Shown here in pieces: positions 45,598-56,643 of a stretch of 64,000 nt of DNA. Below the pieces are notes generated by a model. The model was not told where the DNA came from, searched no databases, and saw only the letters and a list, made by a program, of their open reading frames with translations. Made by a program: the position numbers and the translations under genes. Numbering within the stretch: the stretch's first letter is position 1; the number at the start of each line of letters is the position of its first letter. Source of the DNA: Pegoplata infirma (lineage: Eukaryota; Arthropoda; Insecta; Diptera; Anthomyiidae); contig OY992538.1 in NCBI GenBank assembly GCA_963921195.1, forward strand, positions 53,434,852 through 53,498,851, given 5' to 3'.

Positions 45598-46184
45598 GAT
45601 AAGTTTTTTTGAGACAGTTTAGTGATAAGTCTAATTTTCATCTGTCACGTGATAGGTACTTTAGTGATATTTCGGATCGAGAGATACACTTTTTTCAGAT
45701 CGAGAGATACACTTTTACTGGTGGGTAGTTATTTATGAGAATTTTTTAAAAAACTTATCAAATATTAACCAAATGTGCAATAAACTTCAATCTTTACTTC
45801 TTGTTTTATTTTAATATGAAAATTATGTATGATTTTCATGTTTATGTTTTTTTTTCATGAATTAATATTTTTGTTTAATGTATAGTTATTAAAATATTTT
45901 TTTTAATATAATTGAGATCTATTTTAGGTTTGAATTTATAATTTTCGTTTTCTTTTTTTTATAATTTAGGTTTAAGAATAAAAAAAAATTTTGTTTTTAA
46001 TTTTTACTTATTATTTAATATATTTTTTGATAAATATGTAAATGGCTCACATTTTAGTATTGAAAAAGTTACAACTCCGTATTTCATTAATTTAAAGCTT
46101 TACAAAAGCTTTTTTTTAATAAAAAATTGCCATACCAAACAAAGACGGTTTTTAGTATACCAAATTCCTATTTGTATTTCAGAA
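45598..46184. other. AT-rich intergenic DNA, no gene
   Basis: A short direct repeat 'cgagagatacacttttt' occurs twice near 45678-45715. Otherwise T/A-rich with nothing recognised. Confidence 0.5.
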
Positions 46185-46863
46185 TTTATCAATTGTATTT
46201 CAGAAATTTATCAATTGTATTTCAGAAATTATCATTTGTATTACAGAAATTATCAATTGAATTGCAGAAATTATCAATTGTATTTCAGTAGTTATCAATT
46301 GTATTTCAGAATTTATCAATTGTATTTCAGAAATTATCAATTGTATTTCAGATATTATCAATTGTATTTCAGAATTTGTAATTCAGAAATTATCAATTGT
46401 ATTTAAGAAATTATCAATTGTAATTCAGAAACTTGTAATATGTATTTTAGGAAATATCAATTGTATATCAAAAGTTATCAATGGTATTTCAGAAGTAATC
46501 AATTGTATTTCAGAATTTATCAATTGTATTTCAGAAACTAACCTTAAAACAATTGAAAATTTCTGAAATACCACTGATAATTTCTGAAAAACAATTAATT
46601 ATTACTGAAATACAATTGATAACTTCTGAAATACAATTGATATTTCTTAAAATGCAAATTAAAAATTTATGAAATAAAATTGATAATTTCTGAAATACAA
46701 TTGATAAATTCTCAAATACTATTGATACATTTGATAAGTTCTGAAATACAATTAATAACTTATGAAATACAATTGATAATTTCTGAAACACAATTGATAA
46801 ATTCTGAAATACAATTGATAATTTCTTATATACAATTGTTAATTTCAGAAATACAATTGATAA
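46185..46863. repeat. Foldback array S4: 21-bp units in two opposed arms
   Basis: The left arm (46185-46535) repeats 'atcaattgtatttcagaa' units and the right arm (from about 46556) their complement. Unit length is 21 bp and the sequence resembles the unit of elements A/B (both contain atcaattgta.ttc). The right arm is interrupted by element D2 and resumes for one unit at 47762. Open frames are heptad by-products. Confidence 0.8.
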
Positions 46864-47758
46864 CACCGCTCAACAGTCATTTTCCGGTTTGAATTCTGGT
46901 GATCAATTTTAGTATACTTTGATCTCCTGATTCCAAATCTGTACACCAAATTTTTCCATCACGTCCAGATTTTTAGTTATTCACGGTTAAAAATACGAAA
47001 AATGATGATTTTTGCATTATTTGAAAGCCTGCACAGCAGCCACTAAGTGGAATACAAATCTGGTATAAAGCGCAAAAGTATAATTTGGGTTTGGTCTCCA
47101 ACATAGAAAACAATTTTTTTCTAATTATTGCGTTTGGTTGGGTTACAATTGCGTTTTAAAATGACTCTGTTAAAATTATCATTTTTGTAAAAGAGATAAG
47201 GTAGATGATACCTTAGTTTTTTTTGATATTTTTTAAAGAAAAACTAAAAAAAAAAAAATATTTTACAAATTTAAGTTTTCTGTGTTATTTTTCGTACAAA
47301 CCGGAAGATATCTTTAATGGGTTTAAAAGACTATAAGAAGGAATGAACTTTTGCCTAAATTTTGAGCTCATCACAGTAAAGATTGATCATCTGGTTTTTG
47401 TTTTAGAGCCTTTTAAAAATGGCGCCTTTTCCAATTTTTTTCACAGTGTTTTTTTAAAATACATGTTTGGCCAACAATAGTGCAACAACTTCAAATTTTT
47501 TTGATCATATATTTGAGATCATAGTTCAATTCTACTCTAACGCTTTATACCAGATTTTTATTCCACCCAGTGGCTGCTGTGGAGGCTTTCAAAAATGCAA
47601 AAATCGCGTTTTTTCGCATTTTCAACCGCGAATAATTAAAATTCTAGACGTGATGGAAAAATTTGGAGCACAGATTTGGAATCAGCGAGTCAAAATCTTT
47701 AAAAATTTTGTATCAAACTTCAAACCGGAGTCAAAAACCTTCAATTTGTTGAGCGGTG
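46864..47758 (-). mobile_element. TAA-flanked element D2, 895 bp
   Basis: Opposite-orientation copy of D1: ends CACCGCTCAAC and GTTGAGCGGTG, TAA at 46861-46863 and 47759-47761. The site lies inside an S4 unit, and the unit reads on across the insertion (caattgaTAA ... TAAtttatgaaacacaatt), which fixes the 3-bp duplication. The 127-codon frame at 47467-47850 crosses the element edge and is not a gene. Confidence 0.85.
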
Positions 47759-47789
47759 TAATTTATGAAACACAATTGGATAAAAACAT

Positions 47790-48365
47790 TTTTTTATTAA
47801 AAATTTCAACAAATTGTTGGCGTAAATTTGGTTTTAAATTATTTTTCTAGTTATTTTTGAGCTTTTCCTAATTTTATTGTTTGAGAAAATTAAAAAACAA
47901 AAATGTAAAGAGCTTTTCAGAAATTCTACTGTGAATTTTGTTTAGAAAAAAAGTTGGCAATGCTCCAACAATATTTTAATTCTTGATTAAGTGAACGTGT
48001 GAATGCTGGAAATAGATTAAAAATCTGACAATGAAATTGAAACAAGTGCTGAGACAACAAGCGCTTTTTCTGCTCACTCAACAAAAAGCTTGTTCTTAAA
48101 AGGATTTAAAAAACATGTTTTTTTTGCGGGAAACTGGAAAGTTGCCGTTTCTGCCCCTAATTTACACCCTATTAACACGGGTATGAGTTGAGACCGCTAA
48201 ATTTTTCTTAACTTTTCCATTCAACAAAAGCTTTTCTGCTGTGAGTAAGACAAAAAGAGAGCTTTCTGAAAATTTTTTATACTCCGTGATGTTTGGCTCG
48301 ATTCTCGGTACAAACTAAATTTTTTTTGTAAACAAAAAATTACTATATAGCATAAAGATTTACAC
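47790..48365. other. Intergenic DNA, no gene recognised
   Basis: AT-rich, no repeats shared with the rest of the window were noticed. Confidence 0.5.
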
Positions 48366-48367
48366 TA

Positions 48368-49339
48368 GGGCGTCCGGTAAAATTTAAACTTTCGAATTTT
48401 GTGTCGTAATACCTGCCAAACGATGGCCACGTTAGAGCTAATTATGGGAAAATTAATGAAAAAAATTTGCGAGGTCATCTTCGGTCGGCAACCAGCGGTC
48501 AAAGTTGGAAAAAAATTACGTATTTCAACCAAAATTCATGACTGAATTTTTTGACCTAATCCGGCTCAAAAGTTCGTAAATGTTGCGTACTTTATTCGGA
48601 AAAATATTTAAAAAATTCCAAAACCATGATTTTGGTCCTCAGATGCTGATTTTTAAACATAAAAACTATTTTTTTATCGAAATTGGTCTCAAAAGTTTGA
48701 AAATGTTAAGGTTTTTAACTAAATAATATTTAATTTATTTTTTGATCCAAAAATTCTGATCAGCTACTTTGGTTCATAGATGCTGATCAGCATTTTTGGA
48801 CTAAAATCGTGTTTTTAACATTTTTTACATTACAAATTGGTCTCAAAAGTTGGAAAATGTTAAATATTTTATCTTATTAATATTAAAAAAAATACAAAAA
48901 CGTGATTTTGGTCAAAAATGCTGATCAGCGATTTTGGTCCACAGATGCTGATCAGAATTTTTGGACGAAAATCGTGTTTTTAACTTTTTTTAAAAATATT
49001 TTTTACATAACAAGACCAATTGGTTTAAGACCAATTTGTTTAAAAAAGGATTTTTATGTTGTCCATCTGTGGACGAAAATCGCGGTTTTGGAATTTTTTA
49101 AATATTTTTCCAATAAAGTACGCAAAATTTACTAATTTTTGAGCCGGATTTGGTCAAAAAATTCGGACATGAATTTTGGTCGAAATACGTAATTTTTTCC
49201 AACTTTGACCGCTGGTTGCCGACTGAAGATGACCTGACAAAATTTTTTCACAAGTTTTCCCATTGTGAGCTCTAACGTGGCCATCGTTTGGCAGGCATTA
49301 CGACACGAAATTCGAAAGTTTAAATTTGACGGAACGCTC
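48368..49339. mobile_element. TA-flanked palindromic element L, 972 bp
   Basis: The ends gggcgtccggtaaaattt and (complement) gagcgttccgtcaaattt are inverted. Arms of about 290 bp carry paired landmarks 'gccaaacgatggccacg', 'accagcggtcaaagttgg' and complements. TA lies at 48366-48367 and 49340-49341. The middle holds irregular repeats of 'atgctgatcagc.attttggtcc'. No coding capacity. Confidence 0.75.
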
Positions 49340-49344
49340 TAATG

Positions 49345-49502
49345 CAGTGGTCGGCATCAATTGCACATGGAAAAAAAATTCACAACTAAGAGTATTAAAA
49401 TACAACAACAAGCAGGTTGATGTCGCTTTGTTTGAGAAATACACCAACAAATGCATGTTCATAAACCAATGCATTCATATTCTCTCTTTCTGCCAACCAC
49501 TG
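49345..49502. mobile_element. hAT-like miniature element, 158 bp
   Basis: The exact 8-bp duplication CTCTAATG (49337-49344, 49503-49510) overlaps the last bases of element L, so this insertion is younger than L. TIRs are CAGTGGTCGGCA and TGCCAACCACTG (11 of 12). Confidence 0.85.
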
Positions 49503-49510
49503 CTCTAATG

Positions 49511-49640
49511 TACACGCTTCGTCGAAACTGACTTTAACTTTAAATTGCGAACACTGTAAATGCCTTTCTTGATTACGGAGCTGGGGTGCCCAGCTACCAT
49601 ATTTCGACAAAAATATAAAAAATCTTTGCAAGAGCAATTT
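49511..49640 (-). repeat. Dispersed repeat G, copy 2
   Basis: Reverse complement of the repeat at 13726-13840 and 52358-52470 (landmarks 'gcgaacactgtaaatg', 'tttcttgatta'). Confidence 0.6.
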
Positions 49641-50358
49641 TTGAAAAAATTCCGTTTAATCGTCTAAAAGTTGATATTTCACATATTTCAATCTTATCTC
49701 GAAAACGACGAGAAATATAACAAGTAAGAGTGTTAAATTCGGCTGTGCCGAATCTTTTATACCCTACAATTTTAGGGGCGTATTTTTTTTGTAGGGGGGG
49801 GGGGGGGGTCGGCGGAGTTGGTGGGGGACACTTGTACCCCCCTATATATGTTTACAAATTATTTGTTTATGATATTTACGCGTAAGCAATAAATTTTTAT
49901 CGTTATTTTTAATTAATTTCTATAACCACGTCCCCAAAGGAGGGCGGCCTGAAAAAAATCAAATTTTCTAACCCCCTTTGTCCAAGCGCAGGTCTATGAA
50001 CATTATATGGCATACAAATGTTACATTTGTTGAGCAAAAATTTAAAAAAATCGTAAAAATATCGTATTTTTCAGATGTCGTTTTAGTTCTTCAAGGGGGA
50101 ACTTTTTTCCCCCTTGTCCGATTTTGCCCATCTTCGAACTTAACCTTACCAGTAACACAAGAGATATTCTTGCCCAATTTCAGGGGGTTAACTCTTTTGG
50201 TTTGAACTGCATCGTTATTTCTACAGACGGACGGACGGACATCGCTAGAATATCTTAGATTCTATCATGGATCAATATTATATATACTTTGTGGGGTCCC
50301 CGACCGATATTTCGATATGTTACACACAGAATGACAAAGTGAGTATACCCCCACACTG

Positions 50359-52061
50359 CACATAGGGGCAGCTATATGGGGCTTCTTGGCAACAATTGAA
50401 TTTTTGAAAAAGCGATTTTGTTATTTTTTTTTGTTTATATCGAAAGCCTATACTTTTCTACGCTTGACTGCATTTTTACTTTTTTGATTTATCCATTCTT
50501 CTTTTCTTACCATCGTGTTAAAGTTAGTAAAAGTTAAAAAAAAAACAAAAAAATTATTTAAAATAGTCTTTAGTTGAAAACTCAAAATAAAAGGTATGCC
50601 AGTAAAAAATGTTGACACTATACACATGAATGGAAAGGTAGCTTTAGCACAAACAATTTGCATTCATGCTGATTAAATTGCATTAAATATTACAATAGTT
50701 ATCGCCGTTCTAAGACATTTTTTTTTATGAAATTGTTCAAAACCTAAATTTGAAGGTCAAAAAGTGGACAATTATCCTACATTATCCTTAGTTACTTTTA
50801 TACAGTAGTAAGTGGTATAATTCTTTACAAGAATCACTTATTAAAACTTGCTCGAAATGAGCCCGCGATGTGCAGTTGCATTTTAAAAATATTACCTTTT
50901 TTTTGGTAATTTTTTTATTTTTTTTTTTTAAATATTAAAGTTCTAATTTGAACTAGAGATGGGCACATGAGCAGATTAGAGCGTGATTCACATGATTCAC
51001 GCGTTAGTGTGACTGAATTAAATTTTACTCACGTGATTGTGAGTGAGTGTGAGTGGAGAAAAAATTGCGTGAGTGAGTGTGCGTGAGTAAATTTTTTTGC
51101 GTGAGTTTGCGTGATTTATTTTCTCTTCATATTTCCTTTCGTACCAAAAAAGCAACAAAAAAAATTGTAAAATTTGGCGAAATCTTAAGTTTCGTCCCGA
51201 AAAATCCGAAAAAATTTGTAAAATTTTTGAAATTTTTTTTGTATAAATAAGAGTTTCTTGAGTGTGAGAAAACGTGATTGTGAGTGAAGCTTGCGTGAGT
51301 GCACGTGAGTTGTATTAAAGTTACTCACGTGATTGTAAGTGAGTGTGAGTAGAAATAATATGCTCGTGAGTGAGTGTGCGTGATTCAAAAATTCGTGTCG
51401 TGAGAGTGAGTGAGTGTGATTCAAAAATCACTCACGCGCCCATCTCTAATTTGAACACTAGAGTGACCACAAAAAAAATTTTTTTTTTTTGTTTTTTGTA
51501 GGTCTTATCCCTTAAATTTGTTTCTTTTGGTGCATACAAGTTTTGATTTTCTTAAAAAATATTTAGATGCCGCGATCGCGACTTTTTACGGAAATTAATA
51601 TATTACTCATACGTTTTATACCACATTATTGTATAATATTAGGAAAGTGAAATGTTTAACACTTATTATACTATATCTACAAAGCCGTTTTATTTAAAAA
51701 CCATTATTTTTTTATTTATTTTCATTTTTACGTCCGATTTTAACTTCATATGGCATAACTTTTTTTTATCAGAACATTTGGTGTGGAATGCTTCATATGT
51801 ATGATTTTTCAATACAGTAATTGTTTTTACGGTATCCATAACCATATATAAAAATACAAGCACACAAAAATTTTTTACTTCTAACAAATTATTATTATTT
51901 TTCGTTTTTGCGAAATTTTTCGCAATTTTGCAAAGAAAGTCTTACATGTTTTTACATAAATTTAATCCTTAAACAATGCTCTTTGAAATGGTGTGCATAA
52001 CGTCTATAAAAATTCAGCGGTTTAATTGATGCCACAACACATTACATTTTGCCCCTATGTG
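50359..52061. mobile_element. Transib-like nonautonomous element, 1.70 kb
   Basis: TIRs CACATAGGGGCA (50359-50370) and TGCCCCTATGTG (52050-52061) are perfect over 12 bp. The 5-bp direct repeat CACTG flanks both (50354-50358, 52062-52066) and joining the flanks gives an uninterrupted mini-me hairpin. A 5-bp duplication with CAC...GTG ends is the known pattern of Transib elements; Chapaev-type elements are an alternative. No transposase frame is visible. Inside are a GTGAGTGA tract and a fragment of an E-family end (about 51774-51800). Confidence 0.75.
50965..51445. repeat. Imperfect GTGA/GTGAGT-rich tract
   Basis: Two blocks (about 50985-51115 and 51255-51435) of degenerate 'gtgagtgagtgtgagtga' and 'tcacgtgattgtgagtg' words with a non-repetitive spacer lie inside the Transib-like element. 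It gives low-complexity minus-strand frames only. Confidence 0.7.
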
Positions 52062-52357
52062 CACTGTGGTTGGAGGGTATAAAAAAAGATACTAAACACA
52101 CGTTTATTTTGCCAAAAGTTTCACTTTTAAATTCCGGTCTTAAAGCTTTTCTGTAGAAAATATTCGAACTTTTGTTTTACTGTCTTTTTCGGTTTTGTTA
52201 ACCGATTAAATTTTACAAAAAATATTTTGGCAATATGTTTTTATGCAACTTTGTGTGTTAATAACTCAAAAAGGAAGCGAGATATCAAAAATTGACTCAT
52301 GCCCAAAATTATTCCTTAAAAAAAAATCCAATAAAATCGCTTACTCACAATTTTTGC

Positions 52358-52470
52358 TCAAAATGGCTCTGGCGAAATATGTATGTGTAGCAACGGGGCA
52401 CCCCAGATTCACAATCAAAAAATACATTTACAGTGTTCGCAACTTGAGGTTAAAGTCGGTTCCGACGTAG
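52358..52470 (+). repeat. Dispersed repeat G, copy 3
   Basis: Shares 'aaaatggctctggcgaa', 'ccccagattcacaatcaa' and 'gtgttcgcaacttgagg' with 13726-13840. Limits are uncertain. Confidence 0.6.
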
Positions 52471-53312
52471 AGTGTAACCTTTTGGTATAAGTTTCTTGTA
52501 GAATTCCAAAGAATTGAATACTGTCGTTAGTTTTAGTGACAATTTGATGGGAGAAGTAGCTTCATATATTTCAAATCACTAATATTTCAGTTAAACTAAA
52601 AGGAGCTTGGAACTTTTATGCGATTAAGTTATTAAAACTAGCCAGCCAGCTTAAAACTTAAAAATAAAACAAAAAAATAAAAAAAATAAAGTCTTAAAAC
52701 AAAATATGGTCCATGGATTTTCTAAACAAAATGAGAGCCATGACAAAATTTTAAAATACATTGATAAAAAATAAACAAAAACATTTTCTAAATAAAAAAA
52801 AAACTTAATTAAACAACTAAAAATATTTTTATAAAAATATACAACAAAAGCAATATGCTCTTAATAATTAAGTCCTTTATAAAAAGTTTTCTCTTATAAA
52901 AAGCTACAAAGAGAAAAACAAAAAAAATCGAGTTTTCTCTTTAACAGCTAGAAGGAGGAACAAAAAAATTTAATTTCACATATAAAAAGCATGCAAAAAA
53001 CAAAAGCTTTCTCTAGACATAATATTAAAAAACTTTCACTGAAAGCTTAAAAAACATAAAACTTAGACAGGCTAGACAAAAAACAACTCCTGCCAGCCTA
53101 GCTTTTTTTTTAAGAGAAAACCTTTAAGACAAATTTCTCAGTAAGCTTTTAAGAGAGGAAAAATAGTTTTCATTAAGTTTAAGCTTTTTTTTAAGAGAAA
53201 GATAATAAAATTTGATCTATAGCTACTTATAATTAATTAGAGTAGTTTACAAAACCGTAACGCCTTTACTCATTCTTAATCCCCAACCCAATCCCGCTCC
53301 GCTAAAAACATT
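52471..53312 (-). other. Region downstream of cv-2 (probable 3' UTR and flank)
   Basis: Lies just 3' of the cv-2 stop. AT-rich, with recurring 'aagagaaaa' and 'ttataaaaag' words. I could not identify a convincing AATAAA signal on the minus strand, so the transcript end is undetermined. No mobile-element ends were noticed here. Confidence 0.4.
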
Positions 53313-54703
53313 TTAATGTAACGGTGGCGGTGTTCGATCTGGAGACTTTGACACTAATAAAACTTTCGGTACATGTTTATCCATAAAATCTCTTTGAATT
53401 TCATTATAATTATGTTGTGTTTTCTTAAGTTTACGTGCCCTAGGTGTGGGTAAGGGTTTTTTCAAAAAATTCAAATCCCCATAGAAGGGATTCTCCTGTA
53501 ACAGATGTAAGGTGGTATTAAAGTCCCGTTTCCATAAACCATAAGGACACATAGTAGCCGAACGCCAATCGGGTAATTTAACACCAAAACGTTGACATTC
53601 TCGCGCATAAGCTGCAAAACTATCACAATGACACATGCCATCGGGACATTCACAAACATCCATTTTACAGGAATCTATATAATTATTGGGATTTAATCTT
53701 TCATTACAATTACCAAATACTTCGGCTATACGCAGTGGACGACATAGAGCATTTGTTTTACGCTGCTTACATATCGGTTGTATGGCTATATTCTCTTTTT
53801 TGCGAGAGCATGCTTTGGGGCCGCCAACTTTCCAGGAATTAGCAAAACGCCATACCTCAGTATGATTAACACCATCCCGACTTGTGAGATCATCACGGGC
53901 CAACCCATTATAATTACCACACAATCCACAAAGCTTTCGTTTATATGAAGAGGGAGCCATAACCTGTAGAAAATTATTACCATCCCATTCTATACTCAAA
54001 CCTAATTCGGTTTTCAAGATTATACTCTCCTTTAAACGTTCTATAATGGTAATTGGACCTTGACTGTAGGGTAACATTACACGACTACCATTTACCTTTA
54101 CCCTCATCTTTTGTCCTAAATTCACACGTATACCTTTCATTTTTAATGTTACGGTTTTTGTCCATGACGAACGATTAGTACCACGTCCATCATTTGTTAA
54201 ACGTATTGAAAATGTATGATCCCGACAATCGGATGCTAACAGATATTTACAGGAACCTTGAAAACTATAAAATTTACCATCGAATGTTTTAAAATGAGGA
54301 TCGCCAAATACGGTACAAGTTCCAGCTGTCTCTATACATTTCGGACAACATTCTCCCGGCAAAACTTTAAGTTCTTCATTCGAACGACATTTGTTGGCTG
54401 GACATCGCATTTCTGAACATCTTATGTTGCCCGATGTACATCGACATGAACGACATGGACCCATATTCCAAGTTTCATTATTTTGATAGCTAATACCGTT
54501 ATAAATACATTCACTGCGGAACTCGGATGTCATACAGCGTGGACAACAGCCGTCTATTGTTTGATATTCTGGCGAACATTCAAGAATTGGACAAGTTTTA
54601 CGCTCACATATGCTGGTGCCATTAGTGCAGGTACAATTTGTGCAACGATCGGGCATAAATTGTATTTTATCATTGAAAATTTTATGATTAAAAATGCATT
54701 TTC
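53313..54703 (-). CDS. cv-2: crossveinless-2 / BMPER homologue, terminal coding exon
   Basis: Encodes the C-terminal part of Crossveinless-2, a secreted protein that binds BMP ligands and tunes BMP signalling; in Drosophila it is needed for wing crossveins. Counting the first ATG in the exon (54656) as residue 1, the frame extends 15 codons upstream to the splice acceptor, in phase 2, which supplies the first cysteine of a von Willebrand C domain (to C41). A second VWC domain spans 50-107. A VWD domain (about 114-277) has the GDPH motif at 118-121, a known autocleavage site in this family, and CGLCGNYNG at 243-251. A C8 cysteine module follows (about 296-370), then a basic cysteine-free tail of about 75 residues to the TAA at 53313-53315. 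No TIL domain is seen after C8, unlike vertebrate BMPER. The true start and earlier VWC domains lie on exons outside the window. The frame is intact and codon use is ordinary. Confidence 0.95.
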
Positions 54704-54720
54704 CTAAAAAGATAAAAGAA
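54704..54720 (-). promoter_or_regulatory. cv-2: Splice acceptor of the cv-2 terminal exon
   Basis: On the minus strand the sequence reads ttttatctttttag directly before the exon, a pyrimidine-rich tract ending in AG (complement of ct at 54704-54705). Using this site keeps the VWC frame open and adds an aligned cysteine, which supports it over the internal ATG as the start. Confidence 0.85.
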
Positions 54721-55120
54721 AAGAAGATAATGAAACAAAAAATTAAATATTATATGTTAGAAAATGGGGAATTTTCTAAAAAGAATAAAATATCTAAAAA
54801 AACGTAAAATAAACTACTACTTTCCTAAATATATCTCCAAAAAAAAAACCTTATCTAATTACTAGAAAAAGTTTCGTAATCCCATTTTACCAATATTTGA
54901 CAGTTTAAAATGTGATTTTATTGCAAGGAATAATTTTGGTCATGAACCATTTTTTGATATCACGCTTCCTTTTCGAGTTATTAAAACACAAAACTGTCGT
55001 TTGGGATTTTTGGGGGACATATTCCCCCTAAATATTCACTCCCACGTGTTGGCCACGGAAGGGGGTGAGCAGAAAAAATATATTTTCTAATATCCTGCGC
55101 CCAAGTGCAAGACTTTAAAC
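54721..55120 (-). other. cv-2 intron sequence, no other gene
   Basis: AT-rich intronic DNA. From about 54955 phrases like 'cccaagtgcaagactttaaac' resemble the interior of the neighbouring mini-me-like repeat. No further cv-2 exon was recognised up to the end of the window, so 54704-64000 is presumably intron. Confidence 0.5.
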
Positions 55121-55640
55121 GTCTTCCGTCGTAAGAGTGTTAAATTCGGTTGTGTTTTATACCCTTTAACATGATAAAAAAGTTGCAGGGGTGTTTTTTT
55201 GGAGAAAGGGGAGAAATTTATTCCCCTCGCGATAAATTTTGCGAATTCATTTGTCATGCTTTTTGCACATATGAAATACAGTAATTTTATAAGATTTATA
55301 AAATTATAAATTTTATGTGCCCACCCCGAAAATATGGCACAATCTAATACCCTGGGTCCAAGCGCAGTACTTTGAACTTCTTCTGATATAAAACTGTTGT
55401 ATTTGTTTAACAAAAATACTAAAAAACTTGTAAAAAATGGCGTTTTCAGAGGTTTGTTTAGTTCTTCAAGGGGAAAATGTTTTCCAATCCGTCGATGTTG
55501 GCCATTTAAAAACTTAACCTCAGGAATCTAGCTGTTTTATTTTTGCCTTTATCGTGTTATATAAAGACGGGCATTCAAAGAATTTTTTAGAATCGATCAT
55601 GAATTAATTCGATATTTCGATGCGTTATACAGCAGACATG
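55121..55640 (-). mobile_element. mini-me-like repeat, degraded copy
   Basis: On the minus strand it ends with 'aaacacaaccgaatttaacactcttac' (near 55130-55155) and contains 'gcgctttggaccc'-like text and 'tcatgatcgattctaaa' near 55590. The GTCY core is reduced to a trace. Confidence 0.55.
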
Positions 55641-55925
55641 CGCATGGATATATTTGTTTCTTCGCTTACACCAAATCATGCGCTTCAGAGTACACCACTT
55701 TTAAAGTACAGCGTCTGCGAATTAGAATGTTAAGAATGATGAGTAGGTTAGGTTAGGTTGTAAGTGGATGCTGTCGTTTTACGTCAACACAGGTCCATTG
55801 TGATACCACAAGACCGTAATAGGTTTCCCAACTAGTCCCTGTCGTTAAACCAGTTTAAGCTTCTTATGAAACTCCTTAGATATTGAATTTTGACATCTGA
55901 CAAATCAGAAAGATCGTACAGCTCC

Positions 55926-56546
55926 CTAAATCCCAGTGAAGCAAGTCACTGACCAGAAATTGCTGGGCAATGACAAATAAAGTGTTCGATAGTTTCCAAC
56001 TCCTTTTCGGCAAAAGTCATTCGACGGCACATTTAACCGATCTGCGTGCTTCCCTATAAGACAGTGTCCGGTAATTATAGAAACCACCGTTGAAATCTCT
56101 CCTCTTGGAAGCGATATCAGCTCACTTGTGCGCCCCTGATTAAGAGAATGCCAAATCAGTCGTGTTGTCTCATACGTCCATCCATTTGCCCATCTTTGAT
56201 TAGTCTCCGTCGTGGAACAAAACCGTAGGTTTTGCTTGCAAGTTTCTAGAGGCATACCAACACATTCCAATTTTGTTGGAACCTGTAAGGTAGTTCCTAG
56301 TCTTGCAAGCTTATCGGCTTTGCAATTCCCTGGAATGTCTCTGTGCCCTGGGACCCATATGAGTCGTATGTTAAACTGCTTGGCAATCTCATTTAAAGAC
56401 GTGCGGCAGTTAAGGGCAGATCTTGTTTTCAGAAACATTGAATCCAGAGACTTGACCGCGGCTTGACTGTCAGAATTGATGTTGACTGCGGTTGTAGACA
56501 AGACATTGCAGCTCAACCAGTCAGTCACTCCCTTTATTGCCAGCAT
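55926..56546 (-). pseudogene. Retrotransposon RNase H relic
   Basis: A 206-codon frame with 'NINSDSQAAVKSL' (second catalytic Asp), 'WVPGHRDIPGNCKADKLA' (late catalytic His and Asp) and 'SIITGHCLIGKHADRL'. The first catalytic block (TDGS) is missing, apparently by deletion between 56546 and 56644, and the C-terminal zinc knuckle is frameshifted. Confidence 0.85.
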
Positions 56547-56643
56547 CTCTGCCAGGTAAACACTGCAAATGAATGTCCCATATCCAAGACTCCCTGGATG
56601 GTATCATAGTGGTAACATGGCGCTCAAAAAGGCTCATAGAGGC

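Larger units (their letters stand above)
49718..52087 (-). mobile_element. mini-me-like repeat (subfamily 4), split near its 5' hairpin
   Basis: On the minus strand the 5' part is 52062-52087 ('tataccctccaaccacagtg') plus 50343-50358. Then come 'gtgtgtaacatatcgaaatatc', a TA stretch, the core with 'ctagcgatgtccg', GTCC repeats, a poly-C run (plus-strand G run near 49793-49808), and the 3' end 'gattcggcacagccgaattt' near 49735. The terminal hairpin is split by the element at 50359-52061. Confidence 0.75.

Noticed and set aside
49780..49812. Poly-G run (and poly-C at 230-255) as a structured G-quadruplex signal
   Set aside because: They are simple homopolymers at or near repeat edges, and lengths may be sequencing-dependent; no further evidence of function.
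54656..54656. ATG at 54656 as the start of the cv-2 reading frame
   Set aside because: The frame is open further upstream to a good splice acceptor and the added residues supply the first VWC cysteine, so this ATG is internal.
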